A DNA stretch of 64,000 nt from CAYQNU01 sp964419055 (GTDB taxonomy: Bacteria; Bacteroidota; Bacteroidia; Flavobacteriales_D; Parvicellaceae): positions 153,330-217,329 of the forward strand of contig CAYQNU010000004.1 of assembly GCA_964419055.1 (NCBI GenBank). The letters run 5' to 3'. The translations under genes and the position numbers were made by a program. The notes beneath the pieces are model-generated. The model saw nothing but the letters and a program-made list of their open reading frames with translations, was not told the DNA's origin and did no database searches. Below, piece by piece: positions 54,809-63,938 of this stretch. Position 1 is the first letter of the stretch, and each line of letters begins with the position of its first letter.

Positions 54809-56037
54809 TAACACCCTTTAAGTCATATCGTGAAATCGACAAAAACAGTTGGAATGTCATTTATTCTGAAGGTGCTGTTCAAATAGTGAATGGCTGTTTG
54901 ATGCTCATTTTATTGCTCTATCTCAAAAATAAAGGATTTAGTGATGGCGACAGTGCACGATTTACAGCCGCTAGATTTTTAGGTGTTTTGTTGATCTCTT
55001 TTCCATTGGGCATTTATATCAAAAAAAGAAAATTACTGCCCTTTTTTAGAATGACTTCTATTGCCGTTCCTTTGTTCACCTTATTGTCGGTTTTTGCCGT
55101 TGAACAACACCAAAATTGGTTGATTTATACAAGTTTCTTCTTTTGGGGTATTGCATTTAGTTTTGCTGAAATTGTAAAATTGCCTTTTATGTTACGGTAT
55201 GCTGACAAAAAAGTATTGACCAATGCCATTGCCTTATCCTATGCTACGTGGAGTTTTGGAGCCATTATAGCCGCTGTTTTAATTTATCTGCTTTCCCTTA
55301 TTTCCACCACACTTTTTGATGAAAAAAATTGCATCATAGTCATCAGTATACTAAGTTTTTTTGGAGCCTACTTTTCGTTTAAAATAAAAGAGCCCGAAAT
55401 TTCATTGGAAACGAAAGAAACTAAATTCAATCTGAAGGAATATGAATGGGGAAAAATAGTTTATTCATTAACCCCAACTTTTTTAATAGCCGTAGGAGCA
55501 GGTATGAGCATCCCTTTTGTTCCCTTATTTTTTGAACATACCTTTAATATGAACTACAGTACTTTTGCGGGATATGGGTTTTTGGCATACATATTAGTTT
55601 TTGTAATGACCATGTTGACACCCAGTATTAGTAAAAAATTGGGCTATCAAATTGCAATTCCGCTTACCCAATTATTGTCAGTGAGTTGCTTGGTAATGAT
55701 GGGTGTTACCGAATTATTCAAGGAGGTAGATAACATTTTAGTCTTGGCAATAGTGATGTATATGCTTCGTCAACCCTTAATGAATTTGGCCCAACCCATG
55801 ACAACCGAACTTATCATGAAATATGTGGGCAAATCCAATCACGAAATTGTAAGTGCATTAATGGCATTGATTTGGAATGGAAGTTTTGTTGTTACTAGTT
55901 TGCTGTTTGCTCAACTACGAGATTTGAATGTCAGTTTTTATTACATTTTTTTAATAACAGCTGCATTGTATTTTGTGGCCATTATTTGGTATGTAGTGCT
56001 GATTAAGAAGTTTGAGGCTAGTAGGGTTGAGGTTTGA
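54805..56037 (+). CDS. MFS-family membrane transporter
   Basis: 410 residues with about 12 membrane helices. Motifs such as YSEGAVQIVNGCLMLILLLYLKNKGFSDGDSARFTAARFLGVLLISFPLG and the charged loop after helix 2 (IKKRKLLPFF) fit the major facilitator superfamily. Substrate unknown. GTG start at 54805 overlaps miaA by 4 bp, so the two are coupled. The last nine codons (KFEASRVEV) and the stop lie inside a degenerate 7-nt repeat array that runs on past the gene, so the C terminus may be recently replaced. Confidence 0.8.
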   Translation: MITPFKSYREIDKNSWNVIYSEGAVQIVNGCLMLILLLYLKNKGFSDGDSARFTAARFLGVLLISFPLGIYIKKRKLLPFFRMTSIAVPLFTLLSVFAVEQHQNWLIYTSFFFWGIAFSFAEIVKLPFMLRYADKKVLTNAIALSYATWSFGAIIAAVLIYLLSLISTTLFDEKNCIIVISILSFFGAYFSFKIKEPEISLETKETKFNLKEYEWGKIVYSLTPTFLIAVGAGMSIPFVPLFFEHTFNMNYSTFAGYGFLAYILVFVMTMLTPSISKKLGYQIAIPLTQLLSVSCLVMMGVTELFKEVDNILVLAIVMYMLRQPLMNLAQPMTTELIMKYVGKSNHEIVSALMALIWNGSFVVTSLLFAQLRDLNVSFYYIFLITAALYFVAIIWYVVLIKKFEASRVEV

Positions 56038-56075
56038 AGTTTGTTGGTTTGAAGAATGAAGTTTGTTGGTAGGGG
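56010..56075 (+). repeat. Degenerate 7/8-nt word array, including GAAGTTTGTTGG twice
   Basis: Words of mostly 7 nt (GTTTGAG, GCTAGTA, GGGTTGA, GGTTTGA, AGTTTGT, TGGTTTG, AAGAATG, AAGTTTG, TTGGTAG) run through the MFS stop codon. GAAGTTTGTTGG occurs exactly at 56036-56047 and 56058-56069. Confidence 0.65.
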
Positions 56076-56082
56076 TTTATAT

Positions 56083-56133
56083 AACTGAGTAATTAAACAA
56101 CTGAAGAACCAATTAACTGTTCAACTGAACAAC
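56083..56133 (-). repeat. Degenerate octamer array (AAC every 8 nt on plus)
   Basis: AAC occurs at 56083, 56099, 56107, 56115, 56123 and 56131, and AAT at 56091, all in one 8-nt register. Core words are CAACTGAA and TAACTGNN. This is the same class and orientation as 32170-32225, and it lies 35 bp before the rsmI stop. Confidence 0.75.
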
Positions 56134-56167
56134 TGAAATTTGTTTTTTGTGCTAGTTAACCTACTCC

Positions 56168-56845
56168 TTAACTAACTTTCCCTTCCACCACTACCACAAA
56201 CTCTCCTTTGGGAGTTGTTTTGGTAAAATGTTCTAATAATTCTGTAACGGTGCCGCGTTTTATTTCTTCAAATTTTTTGGACAATTCTCGAGCTATCGAA
56301 CATCTTCTTTCGCCTCCAAAATGAACCGTAAATTCTTCCAATAATTTTACAATGCGATAAGGTGATTCATAAAATATGATGGTGCGATTTAATTCGGCTA
56401 ATTCCAACAATCGCTTTTGACGGCCTTTTTTATGGGGCAAAAATCCTTCAAATAAAAAGGAATCACATGGCAATCCGGAAGAGACTAATGCTGGAACGAA
56501 GGCGGTAGCCCCTGGCAATGTTTCTACTTCTACACCATTGGCAATGCAGGCTCTCACCAACAAAAAACCAGGGTCGCTGATGGCAGGTGTACCTGCATCA
56601 CTTATCAAAGCCATTCCATTAACACTGTTTTTAATCTGCTCCACCAAATTCTCCACAATTTTATGCTCGTTGTGCAGATGATAAGAGCGTAATTGAGTCC
56701 CAATTTCGAAATGTTTCATCAAAAAACCTGAGGTACGGGTGTCTTCAGCAAAAACCAAATCCACTTCTTTGAGAATGCGAATGGCTCTCAACGTCATATC
56801 TTCTAAATTTCCAATAGGTGTGGGAACGATGTATAATTTACTCAT
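56168..56845 (-). CDS. rsmI: 16S rRNA (cytidine1402-2'-O)-methyltransferase
   Basis: 225 residues. N-terminal PTPIGNLEDMTLRAIRIL, VFAEDTRTSGFLMKHF, LISDAGTPAISDPGFLLV and LPGATAFVPALVSSGLP are complete family motifs. It methylates C1402 of 16S rRNA using S-adenosylmethionine. 18 bp after the RDD gene on the same strand. Confidence 0.96.
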   Translation of the reverse strand: MSKLYIVPTPIGNLEDMTLRAIRILKEVDLVFAEDTRTSGFLMKHFEIGTQLRSYHLHNEHKIVENLVEQIKNSVNGMALISDAGTPAISDPGFLLVRACIANGVEVETLPGATAFVPALVSSGLPCDSFLFEGFLPHKKGRQKRLLELAELNRTIIFYESPYRIVKLLEEFTVHFGGERRCSIARELSKKFEEIKRGTVTELLEHFTKTTPKGEFVVVVEGKVS

Positions 56846-56863
56846 AAAAAAGTGAAGTTGGTT

Positions 56864-57601
56864 TTAAGACCGTGTCAAAACGATGTAATCTTGCAGTACT
56901 GTTTTCAAAAAATTCATTTTTTCTTTTTCAGGTTCTGCAATTCCTAATTGGGTACAGATCTTTGTTACCAATTCTTTGGCTAATCGTTTATACTCATCAT
57001 TAGGATTGTTTTTTAATCGCTCCAAAGCGTTCTTAACGATAAGCATATCTTCATCAGTAAATTTAACAACTTCAGGATAACTGGGCACGTAGCCTTCACT
57101 ACTTTTTATTTTGAGAATATCAGTAATACTAAATTCTTGATTGGGCTTAAGTTTAACAACAACTGTATTGGCCAAAACATCACCAAAACGTTGGTTTTTA
57201 TCACTTGACAAGGATACAATTATCGCTAGAGAACCTAACGAAAGAATGTTGTCAATAAATCTAAAACACCATCTCAAAAAAAGTTCCCCTAAAGTTGCAT
57301 TGTTTCCGTTTACGTTTAGAACTCGAATCCCGATAGCCATTTTACCTACTGTTTGGCCTCCAAACAATCCTTCCAAAAGAAAAGAGTAAAAAATAACTGG
57401 TAACATAAAAATGGTAAACACAAACATTCCTATGCCTTCTACATCCCTAAATATTGCCGTTGAAAAAATGATTACAAAAATCCAAAAATAAAGCCCAATA
57501 ACCATAAAATCAATTAATTGAGCAACCCCTCTCAATAATACAGGAGCTACTTCATATTGAATCACTACATTGTGCGCGGTAACTATTTCTGTCGTTTTCA
57601 T
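56864..57601 (-). CDS. RDD-family membrane protein
   Basis: 245 residues. The RDD signature is present (VLLRGVAQLIDFMVIGLYFW, GQTVGKMAIGIRVLN, RFIDNILSLGSL), giving about three helices, then a hydrophilic helical C terminus of about 90 residues. RDD proteins are small membrane components of unclear biochemistry. It stands back to back with the SpoIIM gene; RDD, SpoIIM, DUF4129 and DUF4350 form a recurring neighbourhood in Bacteroidota. Confidence 0.9.
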   Translation of the reverse strand: MKTTEIVTAHNVVIQYEVAPVLLRGVAQLIDFMVIGLYFWIFVIIFSTAIFRDVEGIGMFVFTIFMLPVIFYSFLLEGLFGGQTVGKMAIGIRVLNVNGNNATLGELFLRWCFRFIDNILSLGSLAIIVSLSSDKNQRFGDVLANTVVVKLKPNQEFSITDILKIKSSEGYVPSYPEVVKFTDEDMLIVKNALERLKNNPNDEYKRLAKELVTKICTQLGIAEPEKEKMNFLKTVLQDYIVLTRS

Positions 57602-57710
57602 ATCCCTGAAATGCTATTTCATGTATTTTTGGTGTGTAATGTTAAAAAAAACAAATTACATTTAGGGCGTGAATTGAAAAAATTGTTTGAATTTTTCACA
57701 AAAGTTGGGT

Positions 57711-59666
57711 ATGAAGGAAACATCATTCATTGATCAAAATAAAAAAAAATGGGCGAGATTTGAAAAAATGTCGCAATCTAATCAGGGCGACCCTGATGAA
57801 TTGAGCCAGCTTTTTGTGGAGATTACGGATGACCTTGCTTTTGCCCGAACGTATTATCCAAAAAGATCGGTTAGAGTTTATCTGAATAGTTTGGCTCAAA
57901 AGGTTTTTCATAATTTGTATAAAAGAAGAAAAGAACCTTTAAGTAAATTTTTCAATTTTTGGACCACAGGACTACCTTTAGAAATGTATCGTTCAAGAGT
58001 TACTGTACTGGTAGCATTTTTGGTTTTTGCCATAGGAATGTTAATTGGAATTGTCTCAACATTGGCGGATGAGAATTTCTTAGGTGCTGTAATTGGTTAT
58101 GATTACGTGGCGATGGCTGAAAATAATATAGCCGAAGGAAAACCCATGAATGTGTATGGAAGCGGAAGCGAAATAGACAGTTTTTTAGGTATTGCCATAA
58201 ATAATCTGAGGGTTTGTTTACTGACATTTGTTTTGGGTATTTTTTTCGCTTTGGGTTCTGCAATTTTCCTATTTTTTAATGCCATTATGGTGGGCGCCTT
58301 TCAATGGTTTTATGTGGTTAGAGGGCTTACCTTAGCCTCTTTTCTAACGATTTGGATTCACGGGGCATTCGAAATACCCAGTATCATTTTGGCAGGAGCT
58401 GCAGGGATGACCCTCGGGTTAAGTTTTATGTTCCCGGGCACTTTGTCGCGCATGCAAGCATTAGTAAAAGGTGCCAAAAGAGGTGTGAAAATGATGATTG
58501 GTATTTTTCCATTTATTATACTGGCGGCCTTCATTGAAGGCTATGCTACCCGACATACCGTAATCACACTAGAGGGTGAACCTATTCCAACTGAATGGCC
58601 AACCGAATTAAAGTGGGTTTTTATTCTTTCCTGCTTTACATTGTTTATTTGGTATTTTGTAATTTATCCATTTTATGTTGCTAAAAAACATAACTACACG
58701 GGTAAAGAGGTTGAACCTGTTCAGTTCAGAGAATCAAAAATTTTAGATCTGTTTAAAATAAAAGATGTAGGAGAACTTTTCACAGATACTTTTATTGCTT
58801 TTAAAAATTGCTTTGGCTTATTTTTTAAACTATTCGTTTTTACGATTCCTTTAAATGCGCTTTACCTATACTTATTGCTTCAAAATCATCCCTACGATTA
58901 TTTAATGGCTATTGAGGATTTAGGAGGCCGATTTGACCTACCTTTTATTATGCGTATTGAGAAAATGATGGAAAACATTTCTCTTTTATTTGTTTGGGAC
59001 AACTATTTTAGTCTTGGATTATTTTTGTTTCAAGTGTTTCTTTTTTCGCTAAATGCTGCCAATATAATCTATTCTTTTAAAGTAATCGTAGAAAAAAGTT
59101 TTGTGAAGTCATTCAAAAATTATTTTTCTTTTATTGGATTGTATTTACTCAAGATTATTCCCGTTTATTTAATTCTAGGTCTTATAGCTTGCTTTGCACC
59201 TGGCGGGCTTATATTTCTTCTAATTTCATTAGTTCCTTTGTTTTTTATGTTTGATAAACCATTAGCTTTTGGTAAAAAAAGTTTTTCTTCCCGATTTAAT
59301 GAGGCTTGGGGAATTGGTTTTAAAGCCTATGGAAATGCATTGGGATTATTCAGCGGTTTGTTTGTAACCCTATTCATAATATATGTTTTTGTGGGATATC
59401 CACTTGAATTTATGAAAGATTTTGTAATGGAATGGTTCGTGTTACCATTGGCCAAAGACCCTAAGATATGGTTGATTTTTGGCGATGCTATTTTTTATTT
59501 ATTATTAGCTCATTTCATTTTCCCCATGTTTCATATAGCTTTTTCGTTTTTATATTTTTCAACAGTTGAAAAGCTTGAAGGAGTATCACTATTTGAAAAG
59601 TTAAAATCATTTGGAACCAAAAGTAAAACCTACGAGGCTACCCTATCTGAAAATGAGATTAATTAA
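57711..59666 (+). CDS. SpoIIM-family (stage II sporulation protein M-like) membrane protein
   Basis: 651 residues. An N-terminal cytoplasmic stretch (EITDDLAFARTYYPKRSVRVYLNSLAQKVFHNLY) and a SpoIIM/DUF95 domain of about five helices (about 95-280: FLGIAINNLRVCLLTFVLG, WIHGAFEIPSIILAGAAGM) are followed by a second block of six or seven helices. In non-sporulating bacteria such proteins are membrane proteins of unknown role, found with MoxR/DUF58 complexes. ATG at 57711; overlaps the DUF4129 gene by 14 bp. Confidence 0.85.
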   Translation: MKETSFIDQNKKKWARFEKMSQSNQGDPDELSQLFVEITDDLAFARTYYPKRSVRVYLNSLAQKVFHNLYKRRKEPLSKFFNFWTTGLPLEMYRSRVTVLVAFLVFAIGMLIGIVSTLADENFLGAVIGYDYVAMAENNIAEGKPMNVYGSGSEIDSFLGIAINNLRVCLLTFVLGIFFALGSAIFLFFNAIMVGAFQWFYVVRGLTLASFLTIWIHGAFEIPSIILAGAAGMTLGLSFMFPGTLSRMQALVKGAKRGVKMMIGIFPFIILAAFIEGYATRHTVITLEGEPIPTEWPTELKWVFILSCFTLFIWYFVIYPFYVAKKHNYTGKEVEPVQFRESKILDLFKIKDVGELFTDTFIAFKNCFGLFFKLFVFTIPLNALYLYLLLQNHPYDYLMAIEDLGGRFDLPFIMRIEKMMENISLLFVWDNYFSLGLFLFQVFLFSLNAANIIYSFKVIVEKSFVKSFKNYFSFIGLYLLKIIPVYLILGLIACFAPGGLIFLLISLVPLFFMFDKPLAFGKKSFSSRFNEAWGIGFKAYGNALGLFSGLFVTLFIIYVFVGYPLEFMKDFVMEWFVLPLAKDPKIWLIFGDAIFYLLLAHFIFPMFHIAFSFLYFSTVEKLEGVSLFEKLKSFGTKSKTYEATLSENEIN

Positions 59667-60651
59667 TTCAATAACGAATACCTTGCTCCTAATACTGATG
59701 GCTTTTTGCTTTCAGTTTTCTGTTATTGGCCAAAATCTACAACAAGACTATCTCAATACCAAACAAAAAAAATCATCTTTTGATGACTCTAAATATAAAG
59801 GTCTTAAAAAACAACTTATAGAAGAATCCACTTCAAGTAAATCTGGTAATGGTAAAGAATCTAATGAAGGTAACTTTAACAAAGAATATCCTTCACCTGG
59901 AAATAATTACGATTACGAAAAAGAAGACTATAAAGGTGAGTATGATGAATATAATTATGAATACAACCCTGACTACGAAGATGAAGATTTCTATCAACCG
60001 GAGTATGACGATTATGAAAAAGGTGAAAATGATGCCGACCCCAATACATATGATGATTACTCAAATGGATATGATTATTATGAAAAAGATTACAATCAAG
60101 ATGAATACAACGATTATCAAAACAAACCTGAAAAATCCATAAAAAAAGATGCTGTAAAAAACACAGAATCAAAAAATACCGCTCCACCAACAAGTGGTGA
60201 AATGCATTTTATGCAAGTATTACTTATTATAATAGGTGCTGCTCTATTGGCCTTTGTTATCTATTATTTCTTTATGCGTTTTTCAATTGACGAGCAAGGA
60301 AAGAAAATAGAAATCGAACAAGATTTACCTCCAATGGAAATTCCTAAGTCTGAATTAGAAAAACGATTAGAGGCCGCACTTGCCTCTGAAAATTATAAGG
60401 AAGCTGTGCGTATTTATTTCATTTTCATAATCAAAGGTTTATCGGAAAAACAATGGATATTATGGGAAAAAGATAAAACAAATATGTATTACTTATTTGA
60501 AATGCGTAAACGCAGTCAATATGACCTATTTAATCAAACCGTTACCATTTTTGAATGGGTTTGGTATGGAAACTATACAATTGAAAAAGAGCAGTTTAAT
60601 AAATGGGAAATTACCTTTAAAAAATTATTATCCGATATAAACAATACGTAA
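59653..60651 (+). CDS. DUF4129-domain protein with Tyr/Asp/Glu-rich region
   Basis: 332 residues. Signal peptide (LLLILMAFCFQFSVIGQ); an acidic low-complexity part at about 60-165 in which Tyr, Asp, Glu and Asn dominate (for example EDYKGEYDEYNYEYN); one membrane helix (VLLIIIGAALLAFVIYYFFM, about 190-210); and a cytoplasmic DUF4129-like end (about 235-330, LASENYKEAVRIYFIFIIKGL, VTIFEWVWYGNYTI). DUF4129 sits at the C terminus of transglutaminase-like proteins elsewhere. Start overlaps the SpoIIM gene by 14 bp; its TAA is followed directly, in the same frame, by the TTG of the next gene. Confidence 0.8.
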   Translation: MRLINSITNTLLLILMAFCFQFSVIGQNLQQDYLNTKQKKSSFDDSKYKGLKKQLIEESTSSKSGNGKESNEGNFNKEYPSPGNNYDYEKEDYKGEYDEYNYEYNPDYEDEDFYQPEYDDYEKGENDADPNTYDDYSNGYDYYEKDYNQDEYNDYQNKPEKSIKKDAVKNTESKNTAPPTSGEMHFMQVLLIIIGAALLAFVIYYFFMRFSIDEQGKKIEIEQDLPPMEIPKSELEKRLEAALASENYKEAVRIYFIFIIKGLSEKQWILWEKDKTNMYYLFEMRKRSQYDLFNQTVTIFEWVWYGNYTIEKEQFNKWEITFKKLLSDINNT

Positions 60652-61995
60652 TTGGGGAATTATAAAAAATATATTATTCTATTGGGCGTTATCTTGGTGA
60701 TTGGCGTTTTACTGTATTGGATATCCAACAGTGAAGGTGCTGCAAAAACGAATGACCCTAATTCAAAAAAACCTGTTTTTGAAAAAGGGGACTCCTCCAC
60801 TCCTTTATATAACGATACCACAAAAGTTAAAAAAACAATTAATCCAACAGGAACTTATCTGCTTTACCAATTACTAAAAACGTTTGATAATACCCGTTCA
60901 TTGAGAGCTGTTCAAACTACATCTGAAGAAGACCTAACTGATGTATTGCCTGCAGATCACATAAATGGAAAACCAAATCTTTATGTCAGTATCATTGAAG
61001 ATCAAGCGCTGAGTTATGATGATGGTGAGTATCTCTATAATTTTGTAAATGATGGCAACTATGCTTTCATTGCTTCTGACAACTTTGATGACGACCTTAT
61101 TGAACTGCTCACGGGTTATGAAGAAATTATACGAACCGCCTTTTATGACACCTCAGTTTTTGTTAATTTTATTCATCCTGATTATCGACAACCTAAAGAT
61201 TTATTGCTCAAAAACAGCATGCTTAATTATCATAATAGACCTAGGTATACTTATGTTAATTTGATCGACACTATTTACTTGGGTAGTGATGGAATTAGAT
61301 TGGATAAAGTAACCTATTCTAATCAATCATCTAGTGCAATGATTAAAATCGGTAAAGGATTTTTTATACTTCATTCAATGCCCAGTAATTTAGGTAATTT
61401 CAACATCCTTCAACAAGATGGTAAAACACACGCTGAAATACTTTTTTCTCACTTTCCAGAATGTAATATTTATTGGCATCAAAACTATGGTAAATACAGC
61501 GAATATAGAGGTGTCTCAAAACCAAAAGTCAAAAAAGAACCCAAGAAAAAGTCGAGAAATTCGCCTCTACAACATATTTTAAAACAACCCGCTCTGCTTT
61601 GGGCTTTCATCTTGTTAATTGTAGGTATCTTAATCTACATAGTTATTTTTACCAAACGTCAACAAAGAATTATACCTCCTGTGGTTTCAAAAGAAAATTC
61701 AAGTTTACAATTTGTTGAAGTAGTGAGTAAGCTCTATTTCCAACAAAAACAACACAATAAATTAGTTAAACACATTTACACGTCTTTTGGATTGTTTGTA
61801 AGAGAACGATATTACATCAACATTTTACTTAAAGAAGAAGATTTGATTATTCGATTGAGTGAAAAATCTGGAATTGAATTAGAAAAAATTCACTCTTTAA
61901 TTTCCAAACTTTCTAACCCCAACGCCATAACTACAGAAAGTCAATTGGTAGAATTGTACAAAGAATTAAATTATTTTTATGAAAACTGTAATTAA
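60652..61995 (+). CDS. DUF4350-domain membrane protein
   Basis: 447 residues. N-terminal helix (YIILLGVILVIGVLLYWIS), a periplasmic DUF4350 domain (about 60-270: TYLLYQLLKTFDNTRSLRAVQTT, GEYLYNFVNDGNYAFIASDNF), a second helix (ALLWAFILLIVGILIYIVIF, about 310-330) and a cytoplasmic helical end. The start is an unusual TTG at 60652, fixed because the in-frame triplet before it is the TAA of the DUF4129 gene. Third member of the SpoIIM/DUF4129/DUF4350 row; function unknown. Confidence 0.8.
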   Translation: MGNYKKYIILLGVILVIGVLLYWISNSEGAAKTNDPNSKKPVFEKGDSSTPLYNDTTKVKKTINPTGTYLLYQLLKTFDNTRSLRAVQTTSEEDLTDVLPADHINGKPNLYVSIIEDQALSYDDGEYLYNFVNDGNYAFIASDNFDDDLIELLTGYEEIIRTAFYDTSVFVNFIHPDYRQPKDLLLKNSMLNYHNRPRYTYVNLIDTIYLGSDGIRLDKVTYSNQSSSAMIKIGKGFFILHSMPSNLGNFNILQQDGKTHAEILFSHFPECNIYWHQNYGKYSEYRGVSKPKVKKEPKKKSRNSPLQHILKQPALLWAFILLIVGILIYIVIFTKRQQRIIPPVVSKENSSLQFVEVVSKLYFQQKQHNKLVKHIYTSFGLFVRERYYINILLKEEDLIIRLSEKSGIELEKIHSLISKLSNPNAITTESQLVELYKELNYFYENCN

Positions 61996-62055
61996 TGTCA
62001 CTTTATAACTGACCTAAAGTTACTACTTTTACCTTACCGAAAAAATTAAACTTTT

Positions 62056-62334
62056 ATGACCAAAGCATTATCATTATCTTTTGTTAGCAGCCTTATTTTT
62101 ATGGCTTCATGCAACACACCCGAAAGTATTCAAAAAGATGCCGAATCGTTGTGTAATTGTTTTAAACTAATTCATGCCGTTGATCCCGAAGACGAAGAGG
62201 CGGTGGCCAACATGAATGCGCAAATGGAAGAATGCAATAAAATGTGGAAAGAGATCTTTGATAAGTATAAAGATGATGCTGAAAATAAAAGAGTTTTTAA
62301 CCAAGCCTATAATACTTGTCAAGACGAAAAATAA
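62056..62334 (+). CDS. Small Cys-containing lipoprotein
   Basis: 92 residues. Lipobox at MASC (Cys19) after a hydrophobic signal; the mature helical domain keeps CNC (CLNC-type LCNCF), a later MEECNKMW and final NTCQDEK, so at least four more Cys. Likely a small helical periplasmic lipoprotein with disulphides. No family recognised. It lies 60 bp after the DUF4350 gene and 10 bp before the aldehyde dehydrogenase gene. Confidence 0.65.
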   Translation: MTKALSLSFVSSLIFMASCNTPESIQKDAESLCNCFKLIHAVDPEDEEAVANMNAQMEECNKMWKEIFDKYKDDAENKRVFNQAYNTCQDEK

Positions 62335-62344
62335 ATTACGATAA

Positions 62345-63787
62345 ATGGAAAAATTAGCCAACTATATCAATGGAGCCTTAATTGCTCCACAATCCAATCA
62401 ATATATTGATAATTATAATCCAGCCACCGGTGTTGTTTACAGTCTTATACCTGACAGCGATGAAAAAGATATTGAGTTAGCCTATTCTGCAGCAAAAGAT
62501 GCTTTTCCGATTTGGAGCAAAATGACGAAAGAAGCGCGTTCCAATATTTTGCTTAAAGTGGCTCAATTGATTGAGGATAACCACGAAGCTTTAGCTTTGG
62601 CGGAGAGTATCGACAACGGTAAACCTTTGAAATTAGCTTCTCATGTAGATATTCCAAGAGCTTCAAGTAATATTCGTTTTTTTGCAACGGCCATACTACA
62701 TCAAGCCAGTGAAAGCTATGAAATGGATGGAACAGCCATTAATTATACCCTTAGAAAACCTATTGGTCCAGTGGGATGTATTTCACCTTGGAATTTGCCT
62801 TTGTATCTATTTACTTGGAAAATTGCTCCTGCATTAGCTGTAGGAAATACAGTTGTGGCAAAACCTTCTGAGATTACACCAATGACCGCTTTTTTGTTCT
62901 CCAAATTATGCATCGAAGCAGGTATGCCTAAAGGTGTGTTGAACATCGTTCATGGTTTAGGAGCTAAAGTAGGTCAAGCCATTACAGCTCATCCCGGAAT
63001 CAAAGCTATATCTTTTACTGGAGGAACAGCCACAGGCAAACACATTGCTTCCGTAGCGGCTCCGATGTTCAAAAAATTGAGTTTAGAATTGGGTGGTAAA
63101 AACCCAAATGTCATTTTCGCTGATTGTGATTTTGACAAAGCATTAAAAACCACGATGCTGTCATCTTTTGCCAATCAAGGGCAAATTTGTTTGTGTGGTT
63201 CACGTATTTTTGTTCAACGACCCATCTATGAAAAATTTAGAGATGCTTTCGTTGAGCGAACTAATAAAATGGTAGTAGGCAATCCATTGAGTGCCGAAAC
63301 GCAAACAGGTGCAATAGTTTCTAAAGAACATAAAGAAAAAATACTATCGTACATTGCTTTAGCAAAAGAAGAAGGCGGAAATGTTATTGCTGGTGGTATG
63401 GAAGTTACACTAGAAGGACCGTTGAGTGGTGGCTATTATATTAGACCTACTATTATTGAAGGATTAACCTATAATTGCCGCACCAATCAAGAAGAGATTT
63501 TTGGACCTGTGGTTACCATTATGCCTTTTGATACAGAAGATGAAGTGGTAGAATATGCCAACAGCACTCAATATGGATTAGCGGCCACTGTTTGGACGCA
63601 GGACATAACCAAAGCTAACAGAATGGCGGCACGATTGGAGTCGGGCATAGTGTGGGTAAACTGTTGGTTGGTTCGTGATTTGCGCACACCTTTTGGTGGT
63701 GTAAAAAACTCAGGTGTAGGCAGAGAAGGTGGATTTTATGCACTGAATTTCTTTACCGAACCAACAAATGTGTGTGTGGGGGTTTAG
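62345..63787 (+). CDS. Aldehyde dehydrogenase (ALDH8A1/2-aminomuconate semialdehyde dehydrogenase-like)
   Basis: 480 residues. NAD-binding and catalytic motifs are complete: ISPWNLPLYLFTWKIAPALAVGNTVVAKPSE, FTGGTATGKHI, LELGGKNPNVIF and the nucleophile Cys in NQGQICLCGSRIFV. The ICLCGSRIFVQRPIYEKF segment and NCWLVRDLRTPFGG resemble the ALDH8/2-aminomuconic and 2-hydroxymuconic semialdehyde dehydrogenase branch rather than betaine or succinate-semialdehyde enzymes. This suggests a role in kynurenine or aromatic degradation, but no pathway genes are nearby. Confidence 0.88.
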   Translation: MEKLANYINGALIAPQSNQYIDNYNPATGVVYSLIPDSDEKDIELAYSAAKDAFPIWSKMTKEARSNILLKVAQLIEDNHEALALAESIDNGKPLKLASHVDIPRASSNIRFFATAILHQASESYEMDGTAINYTLRKPIGPVGCISPWNLPLYLFTWKIAPALAVGNTVVAKPSEITPMTAFLFSKLCIEAGMPKGVLNIVHGLGAKVGQAITAHPGIKAISFTGGTATGKHIASVAAPMFKKLSLELGGKNPNVIFADCDFDKALKTTMLSSFANQGQICLCGSRIFVQRPIYEKFRDAFVERTNKMVVGNPLSAETQTGAIVSKEHKEKILSYIALAKEEGGNVIAGGMEVTLEGPLSGGYYIRPTIIEGLTYNCRTNQEEIFGPVVTIMPFDTEDEVVEYANSTQYGLAATVWTQDITKANRMAARLESGIVWVNCWLVRDLRTPFGGVKNSGVGREGGFYALNFFTEPTNVCVGV

Positions 63788-63910
63788 GTGAAAAAATCAA
63801 ATGCTTAACGCCAAGATGCGGCAAGGTATATGAATTCAAGCCTCCTATTCCAATCGAATGTATGGAAAAAATTAATGAATTAACACCAACTAGATAAGGT
63901 CAAAACAAAA

Positions 63911-63934
63911 AAAGGAGTGCAAAAGCACTCCTTT
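63911..63934. terminator. Bidirectional terminator
   Basis: Perfect 10-bp stem (63911-63920 with 63925-63934), loop AAAA, T run on both strands. It can end the aldehyde dehydrogenase transcript and the tRNA-Gln transcript. 63788-63910 shows no gene. Confidence 0.88.
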
Positions 63935-63938
63935 TTTG

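Noticed and set aside
59849..60193. Open frames over the Tyr/Asp-rich region on both strands
   Set aside because: Low-complexity shadows of the DUF4129 gene with biased residue content and no promoter.
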